The notes: generated by a model not told the origin, from the sequence alone. Shown: positions 43,061 through 55,447, numbered from the stretch's first letter. The stretch is DNA of 64,000 bases from Chrysogorgia sp. JL179-B06 (GCA_035772405.1 JAYKKM010000180.1:518501-582500), one strand, 5' to 3'. Numbers and translations: made by a program.

Positions 43061-43312
43061 GGTATGATAAGTTACTAATCGTACCTAATGCATAAACATT
43101 AGGTAAGATTAGTTACTAATCGTACCTAATGTTTATGCAGGTAATTGATCAGGTTATTTAGAGATTAATCGTCCCTCGTGAAACAAAGGATTTCGAGGTA
43201 GCCATGATATTATATTAGTTAGTTATCTTAGTTATACTAGTTATACTAGTTATACTAGTTATACTAGTTATATTAGTTATCTTAGTTATATTAGTTATCC
43301 TAGTTTTCTTAA
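43061..43312 (+). repeat. Two near-palindromes and a 10-bp tandem repeat
   Basis: Two copies of a 29-bp near-palindrome (TAGGTA...TACTAATCGTACCTA) at about 43061-43130, then about ten units of AGTTATACTA-like sequence at 43215-43312. Noncoding. Confidence 0.7.
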
Positions 43313-43325
43313 TTATTCTAAAACA

Positions 43326-43551
43326 GGTTTGCGAAACAAAACAACAAATTGCCTAACAAGATGGATAATAATAACCAACCCCAAAACAACAAAGATCCTA
43401 ACGCGCCACCTTACGAGTTTTCTATTTAGCTTAGGGTTTCTACTGCCGGTTAGAAAACTCGCGTTAGGCGAGGGGTTAGGATCTTTGTTGTTTTGGGGTC
43501 GGTTATTATTATCCACCTCGTTAGGCAAATTGTTGTTTCGTTTCGCAAACC
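43326..43551. repeat. Large imperfect palindrome
   Basis: The left arm from GGTTTGCGAAAC (43326) to about 43430 is repeated inverted at about 43446-43551, including CCCCAAAACAACAAAGATCC. About 105 bp per arm, with a short centre near 43438. An ORF of 108 residues on the minus strand (43313-43639) covers it but is probably a by-product. Confidence 0.8.
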
Positions 43552-44504
43552 CATATTTAAGTACAAGAAACCTAAAAAATAACCCTAATACTGATAATAC
43601 TAATACACTAACTGTAATTACTATAACATTATAAATCACTACAACACATATAAGGACTTGGTGTAATCTACTATGGCTTGGGTCATTGTTAGAAACTCAA
43701 CTGGCTCAAGTGCGCATGTCCCGCTAACACATTGTCAATTGTTTCGATCAGTGCTTATTTGTCTACTTCCGAAGCTAACACGTACAACCATATTATGTTC
43801 CTCGTGAGGGATTTCTGCCGTTGAACATGCAACTGTTGTTTGTTGCCGTTGGTTAGAAGACATTAGACAAGTCAAACAACTCGTGCATTAGACCTTGTAA
43901 AGTTTACTTTTTCTCAACAAAACGTTCGAAGAGGAGCGCCTTATTATGCAAAAATTAATTTGGCCGCCATCTTCAAAAACAGCATCGTAATTTAACCCAA
44001 ATGCGTCGAACGTTTTCTTGACAAATAATCAACTCTACAAGCTCTCTTATACCTTAAAACAAAGATAATTTAACTGTCTACAATATACGTAAACGTTATT
44101 GTGCTACCTTACTTAGTTTTTTTTTAAAAAGCGCAATATCGAACATGCCTTGATATTCGTGATAATTTAATATGTCATATTCGTCAAGCGCGGGGTTTCC
44201 ACGGAGCGCTTCAGAAATTTAAATTTTAAAAGTACTTTTACATGTCTGTAGCTGCTGTATTTCAAAAGTTATACAAGTTAAAGTGGATGTGACATTAGTT
44301 TCTATTGAAAAAAGCTACACGGTTCAACATAGTTCGCAGTTCGACATTGTTTACATTTAGATTCCAATTGTCCAAATTTAATAGCATTGCTTACAATATA
44401 TTCAAACACTCATTAATAATTCATCCATGGTGCCCAGACCTCGCACGCCGTGTATTTGTGTTTTGCAAACATTCACAATTTGCAAAAGCCCGTTTCGTCG
44501 AAGA
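43552..44504. other. No gene seen
   Basis: AT-rich; the end of it (44305-44504) may code for the N-terminal side of the exon-like unit described at 44505, as the frame is open from an ATG at 44305. Confidence 0.35.
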
Positions 44505-45030
44505 AATATTTGAACGTTATCTCGGCCAATATTTAACCGATTTAAACTCTGAAAACAGATTTGGAATTAGCGATTCAACATACATAACATACGTGTTTAC
44601 TATATTACGAGAACGTGAGTACCCTTCGTAAAAACGGTTTATGTACTTAGAAATTAGTCGGCTTTAGTCGCTATAAGCCGGTCAATATTATTTTGAACGT
44701 TATCTCGATCAATATTTAACCGTTTTCAATTCTGAAAACAGATTTGGAATTAGCGAGTCAAAATACATAACATATGTGTCTACTATATTATGAGAACGTG
44801 AAGACCGTTCGTAAAAATGGTTTATGTACTTAGAAATTAGTCGTCTAATCGGCTTAATGTCGGCTATGATACTTCATCGCGAGCTTCATCGTATATTATT
44901 TTGAATATCTCGATCAATATATAACCGTTTTCAATTCTGAAAACAGATTTGGAATTAGCGAGTCAAAATACATAACATATGTGTCTACTATATTACGAGA
45001 ACGTGAATACCCTTCGTAAAAATGGTTTAT
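44505..45030 (+). repeat. Three tandem exon-like repeat units (~184-206 bp)
   Basis: Units start at about 44513, 44697 and 44900. Each reads in one frame as FERYLxQYLTxxNSENRFGI followed by SESKYITYVSTILRER, then GTGAGT, GTGAAG or GTGAAT, which looks like a 5' splice site. Two diverged copies lie at 42.6-42.9 kb and a partial one at 56680-56757. I do not know the protein. It could be a repeated exon or a dispersed element derived from one. Confidence 0.65.
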
Positions 45031-45149
45031 GTACTTAGAAATTAGTCCGGGCTTGGTCGGCTACAGGGCGTCTATAAGAAAGGGCGGCGAAACGAGCTAT
45101 TTGCCCTGAAGTATGTGTGATGCGCGGGACCCCCCGAATATTCGCGTTT

Positions 45150-45480
45150 ATGATGGCGGCCGCTGCAAACGTACCCTGGGTGCCAGAGGTTACTGCAAAC
45201 GAAGTGGAAGACGAAGAACTTCAGTTGATTCTTAATTAGTTTAGATGATACTGATGTTGATAAAAATGATCAAATATCACCTCCCATTTGGCAGTCACCG
45301 GATAGTTTCAACGTTAACGAACTAATCTCAGTTCTTGAGAGGATTTCGACTCTTGGATTGTTTTGTATCGGTATTTGTCAGGGCCTTTCGTCAGGGCCTT
45401 TAAATACTGGTTGTCCATCAATGCCATTCAATGGAAGAAGAGACTTGTCTTGTACCTGTGAAAATTACAGCCCTGGCATA
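45150..45480 (+). pseudogene. Frameshifted coding-like segment, plus strand
   Basis: From ATG at 45150 the frame reads MMAAAANVPWVPEVTANEV and ends after ELQLILN at a TAG. One extra T there separates it from an open frame that continues LDDTDVDKNDQISPPIWQS and FNVNELISVLERISTLGLF. The composition looks like protein. Unrecognised. Possibly a first exon or a dead gene. Confidence 0.4.
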
Positions 45481-46217
45481 TTTTTATATTTCCAGCACTG
45501 ACAAGGAGATGTACCAGATCTTCATCACTTTTTATGCTGCTTTGAACATTTGCCCATTCCAGATTAATAGTATGTTTCTTGCCTTCAATTAAGTATATGG
45601 ACCAAACACCAGCTGCTGTTAGTTCTAGTTCTCTTTCAGCATAACCAGGACACTTGCCAAATTGATAGAAATGTAGGGTTTTTTCTGTCTGTGTTGAAAT
45701 ATTTGGACCAATTACTAGTTAATTTGGGCATGATTTTCATTTCAAACTCTTTGTTAACATAATTTATATCAAAATCTTTAGACATACTATGTTCATTGTT
45801 TAGGGGGCACATTTCAACTGATGTTGTGCAGTGAGACTTCAGTTGTTGGGTAACATGACCCTGATCATTTGATCATTTTTATTAGATGCATAATTTTTGC
45901 TAAAGGTGTATTCAGGAAAAACAAGAGTTATCAATGAATAGAGTAATAGTTCCTCTGCACTCAGTTGAGTATCATTTACAAACTGCAGGGAAGTATTTGA
46001 AGTGAGGTCAAAATCTGAATTTTTTCCTTCATTTCTTTCTATGCTGATAGGAATTGATGTTGTGATTCTGTTAATTCACTTGAGTTGGAAGGGGTAGAAC
46101 AGGATGGAGTGGTGCAAAGTTTTGGCCGAGGGGTGTGTTAAAATCTGCTCTTCTCTTGTTACTTTCAGTGGGTACTCTGACTGGTGAAATATTCCTTTTC
46201 ACACTATTTGACATGGT
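45390..46217 (-). pseudogene. Frameshifted coding-like segment, minus strand
   Basis: From ATG at 46217 it reads MSNSVKRNISPVRVPTESNK. After frame changes come SLQFVNDTQLSAEELLLYSL, then FDINYVNKEFEMKIMPKLTS, then GYAERELELTAAGVWSIYLI and EDLVHLLVSAGNIKICQGC. At least three shifts are needed to join them. The order and lack of intron signals suggest a decayed retrocopy or single-exon gene. Unrecognised. Confidence 0.45.
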
Positions 46218-46576
46218 TCTAAGAGCAGATAATTATAATAAGCAGCCATTTAATTGCTTAATAGAGATATATGAGTAGCTAAAGTGATAATGAAAACTCT
46301 TAATTGTTTTATATAAAATATAATGTTGAAACATTGTTTAATTTAGTTTTCACAAGTTGAAGCTTGTGAAAATGGGAGAGAATACCTCTTTTTTGTCATG
46401 TTTTCTATTTCTATTGTAGCAGTGATGGATATTTAACACATACTTAGCCGATGCTTCCCATTAAAAAACATGCTTTCCATTAAAAAATAAATGTTTGTTT
46501 ACCTTTTGAGTTAATTTTGTAATCCTATTGATACTATATTTAGTTTTCCCACTTCTTTGTGTAATAATTCCATGTC

Positions 46577-46815
46577 CTACTCACTGACCTATATATAACA
46601 TATCATTAGACATCCACCGTCATTAGACTCATCCACCGTCATTAGACATCATCCACCATCATTGACCATCATTGATGTCTAATGACAGTGGATGATGTCT
46701 AATGACGGTGGATGATGCCTAATGACGGTGGTCGGTGGATGATGCCTAATGACGGTGGATGATGCCTAATGACGGTGGATGTCTAATGATATGTTATATA
46801 TAGGTCAGTGAGTAG
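46577..46815. repeat. Fold-back repeat with CATTAGACATCCACCG units
   Basis: Outer arms CTACTCACTGACC...ATATATAACATATC (46577-46612) are inverted at 46783-46815. Between them, ATGACGGTGGATGATG units are repeated tandemly on the right and inverted on the left. The whole would fold as one long hairpin. Confidence 0.8.
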
Positions 46816-47147
46816 ACCGCCCCAGTCTCCGCGCATCTTTAAAAATGTCTGGCAAAATATTTTTCTGTTTTCAACGTCTTTGTCCGGATAGAAAAAAAAA
46901 GGTTCAATAAAATAAGAAACCATATTTAACCCATAGAGAGGTTGATTTACGTATTAGTCGTCCTGGGACTCGCTAAGGCTTGGCGTAACGGCAAGTGCTA
47001 AAATTATGTAAAAACAACGAGCTAGGTGGAGCTGCTGAAGCCGCCATGATCAACGAAGCAAAATGTTGCTGCAAGTGAATTCTCATTTCCTCTTTTTATT
47101 TAAGTATCTGGATGCAGGATTAATTTAGAACGAGAAAAAGATAGTAG

Positions 47148-48430
47148 TAGTAGTAGTAGTAACAATATTTATTCAGGAAGTCCACTCACAAATGTGATTT
47201 TCAGTGGAGTCCTGCATAGGTAAAACATATACATATACATATAACAGATATATAACAGATACTGTAGTACAATATAAATGAAAAATTATAAATGAAAAAT
47301 TACAAAACTACAAAACTAAAAATTAAAGTTTTAAATGTTTCTTAAGTTTAAGTTTAAATAATGAAAAAAGTTTAGTGTTCCGAAGTTCTTCTGGTAAAGA
47401 GTTCCAGTCTTGAGCACCGTGATAGGTGAAAGACTGTTTCCCCCAGTTCCTGTTGACTCGTTGTAGGTGTAAGTTATGTTTGTTTCGAGTGTTGTAATTG
47501 TGGATATCAGCAATATATTTGAAATTAAAATCATAGTCAACATCATTGTTTAAACATTTATGCATGATAAGGCAACGATGAAAGAGCCTGCGCACTGATA
47601 GCGGTTGCCAGTGTAATGATCTCAGTGATTCAGTGGCTGACGAAAGTGGATGAAGATCAAGAATAATTCTTGCAGCTTTGTTGTGAAGAACTTGAAGATG
47701 GTCCATGAGGACAGAATTGTTTTTATCACCCCAGACAAAAATCAGCGTAGTCAAAGAGTGGCATAACAAGACTGTTTACTAATGTAAGGCGGGATTCGAG
47801 AGATAGAAGGTGTTTAACTCTTCCGATGACGCCAAGGCGTTGGTAGATTTTCTTTGAAAGTATTTCAATATGATTAGACCAAGATAATGACTGACTTAAC
47901 GTTACACCAAGATACTTAAAATATTCGACACGGTTTAATGGGCTGTTGTTGATGACTAAATTGATGTCCTTAAGTTTCGTTAATTTTGCATTACCTCCAA
48001 ACACCATGAATTTACATTTAGAAGTGTTAAGAGTTAACCGGTTTGTGGCAAACCATTTGGATAAGGTCAGGAGGTCAGAGTTAAGCTGTTCTTCTAAACG
48101 AAAGGCGGTTTTAGCTGAACAAAACAGAACAGTATCGTCTGCATAGAGTGAGATATTACAGTTCTGGACAGTAGACGGAAGGTCGTTCACATAAATAAGA
48201 AACAGTAAAGGTCCCAGTATACTTCCTTGGGGAACTCCGACCAATACTGGCTTATTGGATGAATGTTCGCGACCAACAGAAGTGACTTGGAAACGGTTCG
48301 AAAGATATGAAAAAGATAGAAAAAGATGTGTGCCTTTGTCAAACAAAAAGCTAAAATTGACCCCATAACGCTTTACCGCCTTCCAAAAGTGTATATTTTT
48401 AAAAAATTCCAGCCAGGAAAATTTCACAAC
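47148..48430 (-). mobile_element. 5'-truncated LINE with RT, minus strand
   Basis: Begins within RT near 48430 and runs to its 3' end near 47148, where a (TAC)n tail stands on the minus strand. Contains an almost intact RT C-terminal half and the terminal domain. A different family from the one at 39770. Confidence 0.85.
47323..48427 (-). pseudogene. LINE reverse transcriptase C-terminal half
   Basis: The frame 48427-47726 has VGVPQGSILGPLLFLIYVND, ISLYADDTVLFCSAKT (YADD) and LGVTLSQSLSWSNHI. The frame 47769-47323 has LQVLHNKAARIILDLHPLSS and TYHGAQDWNSLPEELRN. One frame change (near 47740) separates them. Confidence 0.85.
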
Positions 48431-49765
48431 AATGAACTGCTGTTTACGCTGTAATTGACAGGCTATAGCAAAAAAGGTTCAAAAAATTACGCAACCAAAT
48501 TTAATATGGATAAAGTTTAATGTATTATAAATATGCCTTTGGAAAATCTAAGGTCTGGGATGTTTGAAAGTTGGAGAAAATCAAAGTGTTTTGCAAAGGT
48601 TGAATAATATTGACAACGCAGCCATCAATGTTGTTGTGTTTCAATATTAAAAAAAGTCGTCTTTTTCAAACACAAATACCTCGTACAACATTATATTCGC
48701 AGAAACATGCATGAATAACACAGCAGTACCAGTAAATCAACCATTGAATCAACAATTGTAGCGTTTTAAGGGATTTAATCAACCTTCTCATCGATAATAT
48801 AGATTTTCACCTTCGCTGTAAAATTTGCAGTCGACCGAGCTAGGTCCAGTCCTAATGTGCATCACACATGTTTCAGTACGACAGATTGGCGTTTCGCCGC
48901 CCTTCACGATCGAGATTTGCGGCTGTCGACTGGGACCTAATTCCGGTTGACCGGGAATTACTGAGCATGCGTATAGCATACATAATGACGTATGTTCGCG
49001 TGATTTGCACGCGAGATTTTGCGTACTTCTGTGTATGTTATGTAAGCGGTTGGAGCGCTACAATTATGGTGATGCGCGTGATCAATGAATTATTGAGGCA
49101 TCCTTTGGATATATGTGTACGATCGATGGATTAACTAAGGATATTGAAGGATCGAGCATTATGTTCACGAAATGTATAAAGATGGCGGACAGAAACAGAC
49201 GTGTTTTGATATTTTGTAAATTTGGACATACAATAAGATCGTTGTGATTGCGAACCACTGCGGGCGTTGTGTTGTGTTATAGCGAAGCTACCAACATGTC
49301 TTTTCGAAAGGGATTTCAAAGATAAAAACAATGAGGAAGTACAAATGACAGCGAACATGAAAGGAAGTTCAAAGGACGAGTCGACGACACTGATGAATCA
49401 GGATCTCAAATCAACAGATCATTCAGATTAGTACCATATTATTTCTTTATGTATTTTTCTGTTAGTTTGCCTGTACATAAACAATTTATTTATCATATTA
49501 TTTTGTGTATGACTTTAGATAATAGTGAAGCGCCGAAGTCTCTTTATGACCGATAACAATACCAGAAGTGGCTGGAATGTTTGTCTTGTAATAACAGCAA
49601 ATAAAAATAAGGTAAGCTGCTTTACTAACACATTTTACTAAACCGCTTTTTCCGATTAGCCAATGAAATCTCGTTATTTTTCCCGCCGTTTGATAAACTT
49701 GCAGTACAGTAGTAGTACAGTAGCGAATTTTTTTTTACTATTCACATCTGTTTTTATAAGTCACG
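48431..49765. other. Upstream region of the 12-exon gene
   Basis: No transposon ends recognised. An open frame at about 49232-49432 (ending MNQDLKSTDHSD-stop) has a hydrophilic tail and a Cys-rich start, but no supporting splice signal. The promoter of the gene at 49766 should lie here. Confidence 0.35.
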
Positions 49766-52700
49766 ATGGTATTTATTAATATTTTCGGATGGGAGCTTTC
49801 GATAACAGTTGTGGAAGGTAGTTCTTACTATGTCGTTGATGAAAACCTGTACGGTATGTTTGGTTATACCAATAACAAATCAAAACTTAGCTACTTGAAG
49901 GAGTTGTGTTTTTCAAAGGCCAAGTCTTATCCATTGATCCTCCGTGAGTCTGGTGAGGTTTTACCAAGCACAGGCAATGTCAGAAAGTCAAGCCATAAGC
50001 TCATGCCTGGAGAGAAATATCTGTTGACTCCAAAAATGCTGGAATTGATGTTGTTAGAGGAACGAGGGGAAGGAGAAGCTAAATTGAGAAGCATTGTTTT
50101 TCCAGCCCAGTTAGCTCAAGACCTTCGTGGCATTATTACAGCTCCAAGTGCAACTCATGACTTGTTTGTTGTTTGTGCAAAGTCAACTGCAGCTTGCACT
50201 CAAGCTTTAGTGTCATCAAGTCCTCCTGTGCCAACAACAGCTTCTTTTATGTTATCTGAGTCATCCTCTGTGCCAACAATTGTTTCTTCTATGTTATCCG
50301 ATTCTTCTTCTTCACCAACTACCACTTCTATGTTAAATACAGTGTCTGATGCTATGCCAACAAGTCCTTCCATACCTATATGTCCTTCAAAACCAGCTAG
50401 GAAAAGAAAGCATCCTAATTGCCAGTGCAGACATATATTTAAGGTCCAGAGGATTATCTCAGATAGCATATCTCCACGAAGTAAAAGGAGACGTGTAGCA
50501 GCAGCCAAGAAGATGTTTAAAACATTAGCCAATGCTCTACCATCCAATGTTATTGTGAAGAAGCTGGAGTTTGATGTCAAGACAACAAAAACCAATGACG
50601 AGTCAGTCAGTGTTGTCATGGACTTGACAACCCCCCCCACACCAAGAAATACCAGAAGCTGCTGAGAATAGAGTTGAGACAGCTGCAGACTGTACCACTT
50701 TACCACCAACTATAGCCTGCCATGATGCTTTGGTGCAAGTTGCTGTTATGGACCAGAAACTTGTGTCCAATACACAGTATCACGAGCTGGCTATGATCAA
50801 TTCTGATATGGTCAGATCTTACAAAGTGCAGTCTGCCAAAAAAGATATGTCATCCTGTATTCCAATCAGCAATTTTTGTGTTGGAGATAGCAGTGAGGTT
50901 ACCTTGGATGGATCATACAGGGATGTTAAGGATATTCTTGACTATCTGTTCACAATTCCCGAGTTTTACCAACGATTGCAAAACATTAATTCTCCAACCC
51001 TTCATCTTCGGTTTGCTGGTGATGGGGCTAAGACATCAAGAAACAAAAATACCATTGTGTTGTGCTTTAATATTATTGATGATGGTATGTTTTGTGATTG
51101 CTCATGACATGTGTGAAACACTGTGAATGGAATATTCTGTGCTAATTTTAATGTTTTTGGGTAGTATTTTCTCTCAAAACATGTTGTATAGTATATAGAT
51201 TCAAGCGTCTGTTTCTATTAATACCTAATTGAACATGCAATTACATTGTTAATGTCTGTCTGTATTAATTCATTATTAATATATCTACTCAAAGATTTTT
51301 TAGGGTTAAATATTAAGTTCTACATTGTATTTCCTGAAAAAGCATTGTCTAAATCATTTGTACTTAAATTCCATTACAGAAAATGCTGCGTCGTATGAAT
51401 ATAATTACCCAATAGCAATTTGCAATGGACACGAAGACTACGCATTTGTGAAAAGTTCTTTGGAACCGATAATTGAGAGTATGAAGATTCTTCAAGAGCA
51501 CGGGTAAGTTCGTCATCTTTTGTAATACATGTATATATGTATGTGTGTGCATGTATATTATGTATATAATAATAATATACAATGTCATGTATTGTGTATA
51601 ATTATATATACCGTATATGTATCATATGGATAAGTCACGGCCCAAGTTTCCTCCCCCAATTTATATTTATTTTGCTTGACAGAAAACATTCACTCTCAGC
51701 AGTCTGGAACAAAACAAATCATGCAACCAAACTACTTGAATATGATGTTGCAGACCACTCATGAAATTGGTCATATATTACATTACACTGTACTTAACTG
51801 TATCATAATGTACTGTATTACTCCCATGTACTGTATTGTCATTTATAGGATTGTGTGTGTACATATTTTTTAATTCTCAGTGATACACTTTGACATATGG
51901 GAATGTGTTAAGATTACATGTACATTGGCTGTTACAATCATTGGTTTTGGTTGGTCATCATTGAGAACATAATATGTGAACTTTAAGTCATTAATATTTT
52001 ATGCTTTAACTTTTTTTATGCTTTAACTGTCGTTAATATGTTGTAATTTTGTTGTTTAGGTACATGCCAGCAAACGATCTCTTCCATCAAAAACTGAACA
52101 TTGAGTGGTTCCTGTGTGCAGACTGGAAATTCTTGGCCCTAATATTAGGAATTAATCCAGGTATATACTATATATTGTCAATTAACAAAATATTTGATTA
52201 GTGGTTTCAGTACTGGGACATGTGCTGCGGAAAGATGATGGTGACTGGGTGAAGAGGTGTATGTCGCTTGAGGTTGATGGTGCAACAGGAAGAGGAAGGC
52301 CAAGGATGACATGGAGCCAGGTAGTGGAGAGGGATATGAGAGAGAGTGGGCTGAAGAGGGAATATGCACATGATCGTGGAAAGTGGAGGAAACTGTTGTT
52401 GTTGTTGGTTTCAGTGCAAAAGTCTTATTTCATTAACATATTACTAATGATATCTTTATCATTTATTTAACCTATTTACTAGCTAACAACAAGTATTTCT
52501 GCATCTGGTGTGATTGCGACAAAGGGAAAATCCACCAGATTAGCACCAATAAATGGAAGTGCACAAGGACAATTGCAGAATGTGTCCAACGTTATAATTC
52601 TAACAGTGGCTGGTAAGTCAATTAGTTACTGTACGTGCAATTATGCTCATAGTTAAATTTTAACTATGAGCATCATTGCACATATACTGTATACTGTATA

Positions 52701-54920
52701 TACTACTATGGTTGAGTATGTACAATATGGAGTGGTTATTTAAATGGTTTAGAAGAGGTAAGAACCTTGTAAGGCAATTGTTACAGTATATCCAACGTAA
52801 AAGTGCAGATGCAAATTTTTTGTCTGATAATAAATTGTTATAGTCTGATAATAAATATCTCACTGACTGTTTTGACCAACCTCATTCCCAGGCCCTTATC
52901 TCCAGACTCCCCGCCCACCCCCGGTTTTGACCAATAATACTCAACATTGGGTTATTTATTCATTTCTTGTATTTCTCCTTGCCCTTTCAGGGTTTGGAAA
53001 AATACTTCCAAAATGTGAATATTATTGGTAATTTGATAGATCATTATGTTATCACTATATTTTATTTCTTGTAGCAAATATGCAACAAAAGGTATACAAG
53101 ACCTACCTCTGCTGGATTTTATTGACTTTGATCACATTGTACCTGTAAGTACAGTATTTTAAAAGGCAGTTTTATTCATTATTTACTGTTAAATTTATAA
53201 TTTTTAATATAAATAAATTATACATTATTAAATGGTAATATATTTAATTACGTATGAATACATTTTAATGAAGTCTGGTTTTTGACTGCCATATTTGTAA
53301 ATGCTCAATTATAGGATACATTGCACTTGTTCCTTCGAGTGACGGATGTTTTATATGATGAACTTGTACGTGTTGTTCTTGAGAGAGGTCAGTAAAGTGC
53401 AACCACAATTTTTGCACTTATTATAATTATACGGGTATATACTTTAGTGCACTGTAGGATGAGTACATTATATTTAGCAAATATATTACTGTTTATGATT
53501 TATATTTTGTATCAAATATTAATTGTACTTGTAATGGATGTACAGTATTTAAATTTTAGATATTAAAGATTCCTTAGTTGCTGAGATGGCAAAAATTAAA
53601 CCTGCCCTTAATTTCAGTTTTACCAAAGATGATAAGGGAAAGGTAATTAGTATAGTCCTGCACTATAAAAAGTAAAACAATTCTGGTATTAGTTATATAA
53701 ACAGGCTATTTAAGAATTTATTTGTCTTTCACTTACCAGCTAATATGGCCTTCCTACGATGGTCCACACAAGAGGAACATCCTGAAGCAGTTGGACATCA
53801 AATCTTTGCTTACAGATGTTTTACCAGATATCCAGGTATATGTACACTGTAGCATATATTATCATGTACAGTACTTTGCAACTAATACTAAAACACCATG
53901 CTGTAATTGGTCTTTGGTTTACTGTGGTAACTGTTAATTTTTCCATTTTCTAGGTTAACATCATTGTTTCTTGCTGGAAACGATTTGACAACTTAGACTC
54001 TCATCTTCGCAGTAGTGTTGGTTTAGGTTTGACTCCAGATCGTTTTCAGAAAGAGGCAATGGCATTTGCCAATGAGTTCATGGCTATTTTTAAAGATAGG
54101 GCGATCACACCCTACATTCATACTTTGGTATGGTTATTTCCTTAAATTTGTATTGGAAACACTGTAACTAATATTATATGTTGAAACAGCACCATATATT
54201 AACACACTAGTGTAACACAAAATTCATATTTTTAGGTGTATCATGTTCCTGAATATTTGCTTCTGTATGGTTCACTGGCACCATTTAATATGCAGGTAAA
54301 CATTGGTTTTGTTTCATAGGAAATCAGTGAAATACAGTACTATACTGTTGCACATGTACTGTAACATGGTGTTTTAAATTACAGGCAGTAGAAAGGGTCA
54401 ACTACATCAGCAAGCAAGTATTCTTTAAAAAATTGAACAAGAAGGAGTATTGTACTGGATTGCTTCAATTTTTTAACAGGTACTGTATGTATATGGTACA
54501 GTAAATAAACACTGGAAATCTGACACACTAGTATTATCATTATTTTATAACAATTTTTTAGTTTCTAATGCTCTAGGCAGATTTCATTGTTTATGAAATA
54601 TTCCATGAGTCTTCTTGAATGCATGAGCAGATGTAGTGTAACTAACCACTGCTTCTAAGCTCAAAGCATTTAACCCCCTGGCAGTTAAAAGTATAACAGC
54701 AATTTGCACTTCTTCATTTTGTTTAATTATCTTTTACAGGATTTTATTTGCTAGAAAGCATAAGCTGCTGAGAACGAAACGACCGTATACTTTCTCTGGA
54801 AAGTATACCAAGACAGCAACTCAGGAAAGGAGGGAAAATGCACTTCCACGATCTGTTCTTGCTAAGAAAGCCAGAGATGCTAAGTTGGCTAAATCTGGTC
54901 GACCTAGTGTGCCAACTTAA
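49766..54920 (+). CDS. 12-exon gene, ~834 residues, possible transposase-derived protein
   Basis: Exons 49766-51084, 51380-51503, 52060-52160, 52483-52612, 53075-53144, 53315-53387, 53560-53642, 53740-53835, 53954-54127, 54236-54295, 54385-54479 and 54740-54920. All junctions are GT-AG and in phase; the ATG follows an in-frame TAA. One frameshift is needed at the C8 run (50631-50638). The N-terminal part (1-130) may be a DNA-binding or protein module, followed by a Ser/Thr/Pro-rich linker and a basic stretch (SKRRRVAAAKK). The C-terminal half has LHLRFAGDGAKTSRNK, FLCADWKFLALILGIN, CIWCDCDK, DTLHLFLRVTDVLYDEL and APFNMQAVERVN. The Asp, Asp, CxxC and Glu order recalls RNase-H-fold transposases, but this is only an inference. 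No flanking inverted repeats were seen, so it may be a host gene. Confidence 0.7.
52187..52430 (+). mobile_element. LINE 3' fragment in intron 3 of the 12-exon gene
   Basis: Reads LGHVLRKDDGDWVKRCM and GRGRPRMTWSQVVERDMRES, then AHDRGKWRKLL. This GHxxR...GRPR..W...DR..WR pattern is the C-terminal end of many LINE RT proteins. Only about 230 bp remain. It explains the lone ORF at 52201-52470. Confidence 0.75.
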
Positions 54921-55302
54921 AGTGGTAACAAACAAACGGTTCTTTTAAGAACCACCAAATCAGAAAAGTTTACAACGAAAATTGCTCAAATCATGAATAC
55001 ACAAAACAATTGCAACATATATGTTCAGAATGCAGTTAATCTGGTGTGCACAGATATTATATCATAGTATTCAGTTGTATTAAACATAGTAATTTGGTTT
55101 CCCTGCAGTCGATTGCTATCATGTTGAAGAATATCGTCTGGTTTCTGAAGTAATCTCGAAGTTTGTGAAGTTATGGTTATTCTTGAGGAACTGGGCATAA
55201 AAATGAAGATCCAGATTAATTTGATTGATGGAAACTATTTCAAGGAAACTAGTTCTGTTTGTCTTTGTTGTTTGTGTAAGAAATCAACCCCATAGCCAGG
55301 AA
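54921..55302 (+). other. 3' flank of the 12-exon gene
   Basis: AT-rich; likely the 3' UTR. No canonical AATAAA is seen near the stop. Confidence 0.35.
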
Positions 55303-55306
55303 AAAG

Positions 55307-55352
<46 letters not shown>

Positions 55353-55380
55353 CAACAACAATAACAACAATAACAATAAC

Positions 55381-55414
<34 letters not shown>

Positions 55415-55445
55415 GTAGTAATAATAATATGAATAATAATAATCC
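55303..55445 (+). repeat. (AAT)n/(AAC)n trinucleotide microsatellite
   Basis: About 45 trinucleotide units of AAT with AAC and AGT interruptions. It makes a false poly-Asn ORF. Confidence 0.95.
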
Positions 55446-55447
55446 CT

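Noticed and set aside
43313..43639. 108-residue membrane protein on the minus strand and its plus-strand mirror ORF
   Set aside because: Both arise from a large palindrome; no independent coding signal.
52201..52470. Independent gene in the intron
   Set aside because: The reading is a LINE C-terminal fragment.
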